Shown: in pieces, positions 43,549-55,500 of the stretch
How the letters are laid out: the number at the start of each line of letters is the position of its first letter
How positions within the stretch are numbered: the stretch's first letter is position 1
Assembly (NCBI RefSeq): GCF_049243985.1
Contig: NC_135381.1
Span: forward strand, 21,934,345 to 21,998,344
Length of the DNA stretch: 64,000 bases
Direction of reading: 5' to 3'
DNA from: Paroedura picta
Lineage: Eukaryota; Chordata; Lepidosauria; Squamata; Gekkonidae
The notes under the pieces: model-generated
Database searches by the model: none
Told to the model about the DNA's origin: nothing
Seen by the model: only the letters and a program-made list of their open reading frames with translations
Position numbers and translations under genes: made by a program

Positions 43549-44597
43549 TTTTAAGGGATCCTCCATGATCAAACCTTCAAAGGTTGAAAAACACTGACCT
43601 ATGCTCTGAAATGGCCATTTTCTCCAAGGGAACTCGAGGCTCTACCTGAAAACTGACACCCTGACTGGTAAAATTACAGCCCATTTAACTGGTTAGGAGC
43701 TCAAATAGAGAAAGTCACTGAAATGTAAAGTCTCCGATTAGCTTTTAAAAGCAGCCACTGGTTTTAATACTGCTTATTATTCACAATTAAAGAACACAAC
43801 CTCGAGAACAACTTGACCTAAACCCCCTGAGGAGTGTTCCAAATCTGTATTTTAAAAATCCAGTAAAAATGGCTAGCAAAAACAGAAACTCAAAACAGGC
43901 GGAAAGAAAGACCAGCAAAACCTTCTCCTCCTAAACAAGCATATCAAGCCTCTTCCCCGGGGGGCGTGGCCAAGCAAGAGGCCTTTCCTCCGCCTGTCTA
44001 GCCAACTGCTTCTTGGCTGTCACTGTGTTGAAGCCTCCTGTTCCTCACGCGCTCTTCCCTTCCGGGTGCAGTGACTTCCGGCGCTGAGAGTAGAGGAAGA
44101 AAACGTGTCCCCAAAGCTTCGGCCACCCATAATCCACCAAGAAAGCAAGCCCATATGTGGAGCATCCATCGACGCCGACGCTGCCATCAGTCGCAACCAG
44201 AGAGGCGCCTGACGAGCCTGGAACGGAGAAAGATCCTGAGCATGCGCAGATTTTGTGCCTCTGCTCTCAAACCTTCCGCGCATGCGCAAATTATCTCACG
44301 TTATCATCCAGCGCTATTCCCTCATAACCGAGGGAGGGAGGGAGAGAAAAGGCTCGTTTGTTTCCAGCGTTTATTTATATTTAACGGGGACGTCTGAAAG
44401 GCGTTAGAAAACGACCCGGGCATTCCCGTTTCCCTCAGAGAAACAAAAGGGGCGGGCCGAATCATCGGGGACGCGCCGGCGCTGTAGTAGGTGTGGCTAC
44501 GCGCATGCGCCGTGGAGTAATCTGGGGCGCAGCGGTCTGCTGGTGGCGGCGGCGGTGCTGAGGCCCTGCTTCGGAGCCCGGCTGCAGGGGCGGCATC

Positions 44598-44759
44598 ATG
44601 AGCGCGGACAGGAACGAGGAGTTCTATCAGCAGCTGCGGCTCCAGGAGCTCTACGGCAAAAAGGCCCCTGAAGGGGAAAGTGATCCCTTCACCTACACGG
44701 ACCCGGCGGATGGGACCCAGTACGAGTGGGACCGCGACAAGAAGGCCTGGTTCCCTAAG
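44598..44759 (+). CDS. HTATSF1: HTATSF1 exon 1 (coding)
   Basis: It encodes MSADRNEEFYQQLRLQELYG and ends YEWDRDKKAWFPK, close to human (FDEQLRMQELYG and YEWDLDKKAWFPK). The donor AAG/GTGAGG is in phase 0. Confidence 0.96.
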
Positions 44760-47700
44760 GTGAGGGGCGGGGCCAGGGCCGTGTGACGTCATGTGATGGG
44801 CGGGGGGGGGGGGGAGGGGAGGGGGGTACCCCCAGGGTGGGTGGATAGGCGGTCATAGTATGGATGCTAAATGTTAAAGTGCTCTTGGTCGTTAAGGTCC
44901 TGTTGGCCTCAGTATAATATATAGTATATAATAATATTAATAATTTGCAGCTCTTGTATGTATACTTTTATGGACTTCCCTTATTTATAGTCTTCCTTTC
45001 TAACTGAGGCCCGAGATGGTTCATACAGCGAGTCAGTGCAACCAGCAGGAAGGGGTATTCGCTAGGTCAGGGGTAGTCAACCTGTGGTCCTCCAGATGTT
45101 CATGGACAACAATTCCCATGAGCCTCTGCCAGCGTTTTCTGGCAGGGGCTCATGGGAATTGTAGTCCATGAACATCTGGAGGACCACAGGTTGACTACCC
45201 CTGCACTAGATGATGAAATAGGGGTTGGGTTGTAAAACCAACGACAAAGCTGAAACAAACCCAGAACTGAAGCAAAGGGTATGTGTTAACAGGACATATT
45301 AAATGATGCAAAATTACACAATAGGATGCAGCTCACGGCAAACTATTCACAGTAGTTCAGACCACAGCCCAATATAATTTATCCAAGTAACTTTGTAAAG
45401 CGTTTGTACAGTGCTACCCTATTGCCAACCTAGAAAAGCTCGCTTGAGTAATTCTGTTTTGCATAGTTCGGAAAAAGCCAAGAGAGAAAGATCTTTCCTG
45501 ACTATTCCACAAAGTGGGGGCCACAATGGACAAGGCATGTGTATGGGTAGTTGTTAATTTGCAGGTTGGCACCTGAAGAAGGCCCAGCTTGGGTGAGCAG
45601 AGCTGTCTTGGAGGAGTGTAGGGAGAAATATGCAGATATTGTTGTGTCTCCCAAGTTCTTGTATTTTAATGGTTAAACCTACTGCCTTTGACTAGGAGCA
45701 GCTCACCCAGCGTGTTAGGATAAGAAGGTTCTTCCTAGCTATTGCTGCTTGGGATTCCTAGAATCAGTTCAAAGGATTTGGGCCGTTTCTGCACACAAAG
45801 CATGTGTTCCAAGCTATGGCCCTTCTCAGTGAACTAGAATAGTGTCCTTATAGTGAATTGTGCAAGAACATATTAATGTATGTTATACATAGAAGGCCTT
45901 TTCTGATGCCTACTACCTTGGGTCCATTAGCTGGATGTAGCAGGTATTCAAACTAAAACCATCTTCATGCAAAGCAGGTACTTTGCCCTCTCCCCTTTGT
46001 AGCTCAGTATTATCTTCATGTGTTTATATTAAACACTTTGTGACACACTGATATTCTAAAAGGGAAAGAATGGTAAAGTCAGCTCTTCAGTAGAGTTCTT
46101 TCCTGCCCACTTTGCTTGCCATGTTACAGTCTTTGCTTGCCATGTTATAAGATCAGTGATTATTTACAGGCCTATAATAATATTTTTATGGTACATCATA
46201 TTGTTTCACATTACTAGCTCAGGGATAGTTAAAGTGGATTACTTTTTAAATACTGTGTTGCTGGTTTGTGTGGAAGGTTTGCAGGATCAATGGTTTGTCT
46301 CTGCCATCTAAGAACTTTATAGCACAGGTAAGCCCCTTGGAGATCTTAGACTTGATGCTGCAATAGTCCCCATATATGAAATTACCTTCTAGCAAGTCAG
46401 ACCATTGGCCCATCTTGTCCAGTGCAGTCAGCTTTCCAGAGTGTAGGCAGAAAAAGATCTTTCTCTACACCTATTACCTGAGATTCATATCTGAAGAAAG
46501 GATTTAAAATAGCACCTTCTGCATTGTTTGTTGTTCTGCTGTTAAGGACAAACAACAGGACCCTGCTCTGACTGAATCATTCTTTTAAAATCTGTGTTCA
46601 TGTAAACTTAATTTGTCAATACATTTTATAGGCATAATTTGTTCTAATATTCTTTCTTTCCCTATCAGTTGTAGTGCTGTGTAAGTAAGGTATTTCCTAG
46701 AATATTAGTAATGCAACATTGCACGATTTGCAAGTCATTGGTTCAGAGACAGCATGGTTAATGTGTCAAATTAGTCTTGGAAAAACATGGGTCCAAATCC
46801 TCGTTCAATCAAAGAGCTCCCTGAGTGCCCTTGGGCTAGTTATTCTCTTTGTCTAACTTACCTCCCCAGGATGTTGTGAGGGTAAATGGGGCATTTGTTG
46901 TATGCTTCGTTGTGCTCTTTGATAAAAAGTGAAAACAAGAATTCCATTTATTCATGGTTGTTTTGGGCACAGGCTGGAGGTCATCAGGTGAATTACTGAA
47001 CCACTGGGTTCATAACCCCACTTTGTGCTCCATTATCATGATTTAATACGTATTTATACCTCAGAGGGTTCTGGGTCTGGAAGTATTGAAGACCCAAACA
47101 TTAGAAATAGTAATTCAAACTGAATTTGCTTGTAGTCCAATATTCTTTAAATTCTCTTGTAGGTGACTGAAGACTTCCTGGCAACCTATCATGCTAACTA
47201 TGGCTTTCCAACTGACAGTTCAGACAATTCATTTGCATCTGTTACAAAGGCTGACATTAAACCGCCTGTGGATTCAAAGATGGCTGGAGTCCAGCAGCCG
47301 GTAGAGCAAAAAGTGTCACAACAAACAGAACCTAAACAGAAAGGAGAGAAAAGAAAACCTGAAGCAGGCAAGAGGATCTAACGTGCATGGCTTAGAAGTA
47401 GTCACTTGATCAAGAAGAAATGTATATTTCTACTGAGCTGGGCATTATCAGCTTCCATAACAGTGGCAAATGAGTATTTTTGCTGATCAAATTATTACTT
47501 TATCAGGTTTTGGAAGTCCAGTGTAAAAGGATCTAATTAGACAACGTTTGTGATATATGAGCTCAGTTAAATGTGATTTTTTATATGGATGACTGTTTTG
47601 TTTGTTTAGAACTCAGCTAATTTGCTCATAATCTCACCTTTAGGATGGTTTCATGTTGAAGAACAGAAAAATACGAATATATATGTAACGGGTATGTAGC

Positions 47701-50700
47701 AGCTTGTTAATCTTTGCAAATTGTCTAATATGTGTTAAGAGAATGTATATGAGTAGGAACACCATTGCATTTTGACAGCTTGGTAACTGGTAATATGCTT
47801 GCACTTTAACTATGTTTTATATGTCGGCAAATTACTGCAGTTTTTGCAATTAGAATAAAAAGAAAGTGGTCTGTATTTTGAACTTTTAACAAAATGTATT
47901 TGTCTGGAACCGAGATAAAAAATACAGGAAAGCATGATTAGAAAGAAAAAACAGAGCTGAGCACCTAAGCAATGTAATTTTTAAAAGCATATAACAATGC
48001 ATAATCTTGTACACCATAAGTGCAATTTCATGTGTTGTTTATACACGCTGTCTTTCCACCCTCCTCCAGTTGATCTTTCTATTGGCTGAAACAGAGCGCA
48101 TCTTAACCGAACGTCAGTGATTACTGCTGAGTTTTAAAAGTAGGACCAGCAATAACCAGAAAATTCTCTTCAGATAGCCCTTCTCTGCTCTGGTTTTTGC
48201 CATTCACAAGAAGCCCTTTTTGTGTCATAAGCACAAGAGGATAGTTTTTTAACTGGTGCCCCTGCCCCTTTTCCTCAGTGGAACTTTTTCCTCCTTCCTG
48301 CTTGATCCTGGTTGTGCAGAAGCAAAATAGGTATAGTCTTGTAGCTTCCCATTGGCTCATTTTATGCTGTGGACTGGGGTTGTCAGACTGCAGACCTAGA
48401 AAGGCCAAGCTGAGTCAAGAATGCACTCTCTTTTGCCTCACTGAATCACACAAGCAACAGGTGCCTGCTGTCATTTAAGACTCCCTCCAGTGACTAGCTT
48501 CTGCACTAGGGTTGGTATGCATGCTCAAAAACACAAGAGTTGGGGCTTGTGCCAGGGGTTGGAAGATTTTGCTGTTCAGGGCATGAGTTTCAGTTGACAG
48601 GAATTATAGTGCATAGAGAGCTATCCATAGTTGTCATAATATACCTTCTCACTGCAAGAGGACCGTGATTGTCTTATACTGTGACCAAAGAACTAGTATT
48701 TTGGCAGGTTCCATTTACTCTGGGTCCCAAAGCAAACAGATTCATGCAGGAAAGTATGATGATGCGGAGCTATAAAAATGAGTGTGCGTGACAAATTAGA
48801 ATCCAGTTATTCTATAAAAATTAATGATGGCTGAACAGCTAGCGTTAATGTGGGTGCTATTTAATTTCCTGTACAGGTTTACCACCAGACATTACAAAAG
48901 ATGAATTTGTTCAAGTTATGTCAAAATGTGGAATCATTATGCGTGATCCTCAGACTGAGGAACCTAAAATTAAGCTTTACAAAGACAAAGAGGGAAATCT
49001 TAAAGGAGATGGACTCTGTTGTTACCTAAAGGTCAGTAGAACATTTCAGTTATTTCATATGATACTTATAAATCTTTCCCTCTGCCTTCCCTCATCCCAT
49101 TTTAATAATTGTTTTAATGTGTGCATATTAAGTTGGCTTTTTATGATTCATATTTTTCTTCCATCGTTGAGTTGAACTTACTGAGCTGGATGCTGAAAGG
49201 GGGTTAGCACATCTTTGTTGTATGAATTAGGGTTGAAAGAGCATTATCAGACTGTTCTAAACAGTTGTGGGAAGGATCATAAAAAGAGTTTTCACTAAAT
49301 GTGAAATGCAGCTTATGCACACTATTCACCTTGCTTTGTCAATTGATCACCAGTTGGGATCCAATGTGATGGGACAATTCACTCTTTGATTGCATTTTGC
49401 TTGCATACTCATGTAACCTCTATCTCTTCAATTGTGTGACCTTCTGGCCTCATTTGGTAATAATGTCCATCTCCTTTCTCCGTGCTATTTTTATTGCTAT
49501 CTTTGTGTGTATAAATGCATATTTGCTAAGTGAGAATAATGTGACATGTATTTAATGAAATGAGTTGTGCTCTTCAAAACATCTTGTTTTGTTTGGGCTG
49601 CATCAAATTAAGATGCCTACCCTGCTGGCATTTAATAAAGAATTGTGCCTCTTTACAAGTTGATCTTTGGGGAAAGTGGAAATTATGTAAGCTCCATTTT
49701 ATTTAGGTGGAAAATAAAATCTTGACCTGATTTTTTCTTCTTTCTTTTAACAGAGAGAATCTGTTGAACTTGCGCTGAAACTTTTAGATGAAAATGAGAT
49801 TAGAGGCTACAAACTGCATGTGGAAGTTGCACAGTTTCAGCTCAAGGGGGAGTATGATGCCAGCAAAAAGAAGAAGAAATGCAAAGACTACAAGAAGAAG
49901 ATGACTCAACAACAAAAGTGGGTGACTGTTTCTGTTAATAACACTAACTGTTTGGGGCCATGTATGTAAATATATAGGCTAAAGAATTTGAAGTCTAGAA
50001 AGGCATTCCTTGTGAATGAAAGTGAATGATAGTTCTGAATTGTCCAGTATGCTAGTCGTTTTGCTGTTTCACATAGCTTTTTGTTAATATGTCTAAACTT
50101 CAGAATAATATTGGGCACATTCAGCTGTGTGCAGGTGGCTGGTATTTTGTGATCTCGACGTATTTTTTGTCTTGACCTAAAAAAGCTGTGCAAATTTTAC
50201 CTAGCTTCTAGGCTGTAAAATAATTTGTATAGTTTCCTAAATAACATTGTAGTTGTTACATACTAAATTGAACCATTGGGCCATCTAGCTTAATATTATC
50301 TACTTTGTCAGCTGCTTGTTTATTTTATATTTTTACATTTTTATTACACTCCTTCTGCAAAGAGCTTGGGGGAGTGTGTGGCAGTCCCTTCGTTCTTCAC
50401 ATTCCCTCCAGCAATCCTGTGAAGTAGGTTAGACAGTAAGAAAGAGAATCATCCAGAAAGCTTCATGAGACAGTGGGGCTTTGAATGTGGCTCCTACAGA
50501 TCCTAATCTAGCACTTTCCCCAAGGCCTCAGGCAGAGAAATACCTTTCCCAACAGCTCTTACCTGAGATGTTTTAACTCACAGATGCCAGGAACTGAAAC
50601 AACAAAAGAGGGACCAAAGGAACCTAACCTGTGTGCACAAGTTAGGAACCTAAAAGGTTGAGCAGCAGCAGAATAGCTATAAGTATAAGAAATTAAAATG

Positions 50701-52524
50701 CAAATATTTATTACAATACATGTGCACATATAAAACTTAAAAACATCAATGTGAATCATGCTGTATGGATGAATGACCAAATAACCAAATGCGTTTCAAC
50801 CCCCCTTGTGATCTTCTTCGGTAATGTAATATTTAATTGCACTCATGAATGGGGACTATAAGGAGGTAAACAATATGAATGGAGAGGGTCCCAAACTAAT
50901 GAAAAGTATCCAGATATATCTCTCGGAGCTCTCCAATTAAAATATTCTTCAAAATGCCACCCTTGTAGAAGCCCTCTCTGTGCCTGAGTGTACTCTCATG
51001 TGTCTTCATGGGTATTATTGTAGTAAATAGTTGCATCTAAATTTTTTATACTCATACCTATTTTGCTGCTGCTCAACCTTGTAGGTTCCTAATTAAATGC
51101 CAGGAATGGAACATAGGACCTTCTGCTTTCAAAGAGTATGTTCTAATGCTGAGTCATTGCTCCTCCTCACCTTTTAGATTTATGCTTTTGGGAATCTAGC
51201 TTTGTTGGGAAAATAACTCTACTGCTGGTGCTATATTTTAAAGAAAGCTTGAACTATTACTTGCCACAGTCTCTTACTATTGTCTTATTTAATTAGACAG
51301 CTGGATTGGAGGCCAGAGAAGAAAGAGGGTGAAGTTAGATTGCGGCACGAACGTGTTATCATTATCAGAAATATGTTCCACCCAAACGATTTTGAGGTAG
51401 GAATGTGCGCCCTCTGTCACTGAGTTGTAATATAGATAATAACAAAAATAAAATCTTGCTGAGAAACTTTGGTTGAAACACCTACATTTTTGTATTGAAC
51501 TATGAATACTTAGTTCTTGCCTGGAAAAATTAAACTTTGGGTTATTTCAGGCAATAAGCAGTCCTGCACACTGGGGGAAAGGGGAGAAATATTCCATTGA
51601 CATGGGCAGGCACTCCCTAAGATTAAACCCCCATGAATTGATGACTGGGCTATGGGATCAGAGATTCGTCTTCTGTCTTGATGTGCAGCCCTGCATTGGG
51701 ACGGTGTGTATGCAGGCCTGCTGTGGAGACTTGCAAAAGCTCCACTAGAGGGCGCATGCCCCTCGTGTATTTTCCCTCCAGTCGGGCACAGGACCTAGGG
51801 GCAGAGTGCCCTCCTTCCTCGGTACCCTTTTTGCCGCTACAACTAGTGGACGTATCTTCAGCTAGCTCTGTCTTTGTGATTTTCATCTGTATGTTCAGGA
51901 TTGTTCCTTAGACTTTCATCCCCTTTGGACAGAGTCAGGGCCTCAGAGGCTGTATTTAAAAAGTATAGTCAATGCGGCACCAAAATGCCACATACTGACA
52001 AACATGATCGTTGCCTCCTCCGCTTGGGTGTCAAGAGGGAGATAGGGAATCAACCCAGCCTCAGCACTGTAGCCAGGAATCGACTTTGGGACTGTTGCCA
52101 GAAGATGCCATAGCTCTGGAGAGGACTATAAATTATATGGGGAACAGCTGCTCCATATGGCAAAGACTCTTGACTTCATGTCTGTACCTCGGATTCTAGA
52201 CTGGAAGACAAAATTCTGAACAGGCTGTACTCTGTTGGTCATCATGTTGCTGGTAATATGAGGTCTCAAGGATCTCATGGTATGAATTTTGGCCAAACCA
52301 GCATCTGCCCAACCAGCCCTGAGGAAAATTGAATCCCTCTATAGTATCCCCATGGCACCCCGAGTAGCCGCACCTGTTGGGAGAGTGGGTGTCCGTTACC
52401 GCTAAGAATTATAAACTATGGATGGATGATGGTTTTAATGAGTTTAATGGGGATTGTATTTTATGTGGGCTTATTATGTACCCTGCCACAAGACAGTTTG
52501 TTGTGAGCGGCGGGCTATAAGTTG

Positions 52525-52594
<70 letters not shown>

Positions 52595-55500
52595 GAATCA
52601 AACCAGTTTTGGTGGACTACCTTCCCTCACATCTGGCATTCAAATCAACAATTATAGAGGATATATATTCAATTGAAGCAGAAGGCAGGTCACCACACCT
52701 CAGATTCAGACAGATCTCAAGGCCATTCATATTGTGTGGGCCTTGGAATGTTATGGCAGACAGACTCAGCAGGGTTTTCCCCCAAAACTGCAAATCAGTT
52801 TCTACAGACGCTGTTCACACGATGGGGACAGCCCCAAGTGGACCTGTTTGCCAGGCTTTGGTCTGTGAAAGCCCCACTATTTTGCTTCCCAAGGGAAATG
52901 GATGAGGGGTCACTTGGGGATGCTTTCCAACTGCATTGGAAAAGAGCACCATTCTGTGCCTTCCCTCCCCTACTGTTCATTTCCAGGGTCCCAGGGAAAA
53001 TGTCTGCTGACAAGACAGAGGTAATTCGTATTGCCCCATTTTGGCCATGCCAAACGTGGTTCACAACACTCATGAATTTCATTCGGATCCCAGAGGATCC
53101 GAGTGTGTTATTAGCCAACCCCAGGAGGTATCCAGGCCTGTCTCATCTGCACCTAACAGCATGGAGGATAAGTCTGTATGATCCTCCATGTCCTTGGGAG
53201 TTAGGGAGGTTTTACGCCACTCCCGTAAATTTTCTACCAGGTGTAGCTTTGAATAAGAATGTGCGAGATTCGAATCTTAGTGTAAACAAAACAATGTATG
53301 TCCCTTTACGTGCCCACTTTCCCCTGTTTTGGAGTATTTTCAAGTGGGTAGCCATGTTGGTCTGAAGCAGCACAACAAAACAAAATCAGAGTCCAGTGGC
53401 ACCTTTAAGACCAACAAAGATTTATTCAGGGTGTGAGCTTTCGAGTACAAACACTCTTCCTCAGATTACCATCATGACAGTGGGAATATAAATAATTAAG
53501 TTCTTAGTCTGAGGAAGAGTGTTTGCACTCGACAGCTCACCTTTAAGACCAACAAAGATTTATTCAAGGCATGAGCCTGCACATCAAGACGGAAGATGAA
53601 AACAGAGTTGCTTACCTGTTACTTGTTCATCGAAATCTTGTGTGCAGACACACATTCCCTCCCGCCTACCCTGCTTACTCACGGGTGGAATTCGTTTTTC
53701 AATATATTGGGCTCATTGTGACGTTAGGAACTGAGGAGGGAGGGCACTTTAGAAGGATTCTGCGGCAGGCCCGTGCATAAACAGTCCCAAAGTGTGTCTA
53801 CATACAAGAGGTCAATGAACAATAGCTACAGGTAAGCAATTCTGTTTTATTATACCAGTTACCTGGCTTCTTTAACTTGATTTTTTTAAATGCCCAATTT
53901 TTGATCCTAATATTTGAAAGGATTCTCCCTTCCCCAACCTGTTTATGCTTTATCCTTGACTTGTACTTCTCAGGGAGTTTTTCTTAATTGCCTAAGTAAG
54001 ATGCTAGCTGTGTTTGGATCCCATTAACCTAAACAAAGTGTTTACTACCTTCCAAGACTGAGTTCTGTCTTTCCCTTTTTCCAGTCTCAATATTGATTCA
54101 AATGGCTTTTGATTTATCCTTGGTTTAGTTTAGCGAAGAGTGTTCAGTGTTGCTTTTATATTGTTATGCCCAGCACTTTGAAATTCTGGTTTCTGGATCA
54201 GTGTTGGCAACATTCTTTTAAAGCATCTTCTTGTACATGTCTGTCAAAGTCAAAACACCTTTATTGGCATAATCATAGCAAAACATCTATATTAAAGACA
54301 TGTCTGTCACTTGGCAGGAGGACCCATTAGTGCTAAATGAGATTAGAGAAGACCTTCGAACAGAATGTGAAAAATTTGGACAAGTAAAGAAAGTAATTAT
54401 ATTTGATGTAAGTATCTGTTACTACAGTCTATATACACCAGCCCATTTAAATTATATTTCATATATGTGTTCTGTATAAAATATTTCCTTGAGAAATATC
54501 AATTTAAAACAGTCAAAAGTTTCCGTGTAAGTTCAAAGAATTGAGAGATATAAATGAAAGTGAAGCATTGTTGTGGCTTTGCTCCAAACAGCTGAGGATG
54601 GCTTATGTATCTCTCTCTGCTCTTCAGGAAATCAATTCTTTATGTCGTTAGGGAGCTTGTTACAGATTTGACAGTTTCTGGTTTCCTTCATTCTTATAGA
54701 GGCACCCAGACGGCGTTGCATCTGTGTCCTTTAAAGAGATGGAAGAAGCTGATGTGTGTAAACAGGCACTCCACGGGCGATGGTTTGGTGGTCGCCAGCT
54801 GTGTGTTGAAACATGGGATGGAGTAACAGATTACCAGGTAAATCTGACTGTTTCCTACAAGATTTATGAAACTGGGGAATATATGCTGTGCATGAAATGG
54901 AGGTTAATTGTAACTGGATGGTCTGAAACAAAAAATGGTGGTTCCCAAATGAAAATCACGAGGGAGGCTTGTAAACTGCTTTAGTATCTTTAACTGGCAC
55001 TTTTTATCATGGGTTTCCAAAGGATCCGTTACTAGCATACTTTCAAGTTTTGCTTTGTAGTAATGAAATCTTCATTCATATAGCCATTCCTTGGCAGTGA
55101 AAAGGAGTAGGGCTTTTTCAGTGACATCTCTGCTTCTTTTCAACAACTTGAAGAGATGAGCAGATTATTCCCTTAGACACTTTTCATTTTAGAAGAAGTA
55201 GAGCATGTCATCTTGAATTAGTTTTTGGAGACTAATGTGCTGTTGAGAGATTTATGTTTTCTGATCTTCTAATGTTGGATGACAACTGTATAACAGCAAA
55301 ATAAGGCAGGGGTCCAGTGTCATATCAGAGTTTGATCCACGGTAAGTGTTCATGATTCAGAGCTCATTATCAGGTGCACTTCTTGCATCTGCTAAAGTGA
55401 GCAAAAGCTGATGTTTGAGTAAATTTTGTTAGTCTCTGAGGTGTCACTGGACTTCTATTTTGTTTGCTGGTCTTAACACTGTACTGAATTCTGACTATAT

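Larger units (their letters stand above)
43960..44830 (+). promoter_or_regulatory. HTATSF1: CpG-island promoter of HTATSF1
   Basis: This GC- and CpG-rich block surrounds the first coding exon, in contrast to the AT-rich flanks. It holds two perfect GCGCATGCGC palindromes (44278-44287 and 44501-44510), the classic NRF1 site, and a half-like site near 44241. ETS/GABP-type cores CTTCCGG lie near 44058 and 44076, and a perfect CRE TGACGTCA at 44784-44791, just inside intron 1. No TATA box was seen, so a broad housekeeping-type start at roughly 44510-44570 is inferred. Confidence 0.82.
51600..53850 (+). mobile_element. Fossil of a DIRS-like tyrosine-recombinase retrotransposon with nested insertions
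   Basis: About 52600-53340 encodes the end of the RNase H part and the following region (GPWNVMADRLSR; QVDLFARLWS; PFWPCQTWF; LHLTAWRIS), as in vertebrate DIRS elements. The flanks about 51655-51900 and 53571-53850 share inverted pieces (TCTTGATGTGCAG and its reverse), fitting the inverted termini of DIRS. A LINE end with an AAT repeat and Penelope-like tails sit inside. It is broken, with multiple breaks, and lies in HTATSF1 intron 6. Limits are approximate. Confidence 0.65.

Noticed and set aside
44322-44792. A 156-codon minus-strand frame over the HTATSF1 promoter and exon 1
   Set aside because: It is an antisense shadow of the CpG island and coding exon.
52454-52657. Poly-Ile / poly-Asn frames
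   Set aside because: They are translations of the (AAT)22 microsatellite.
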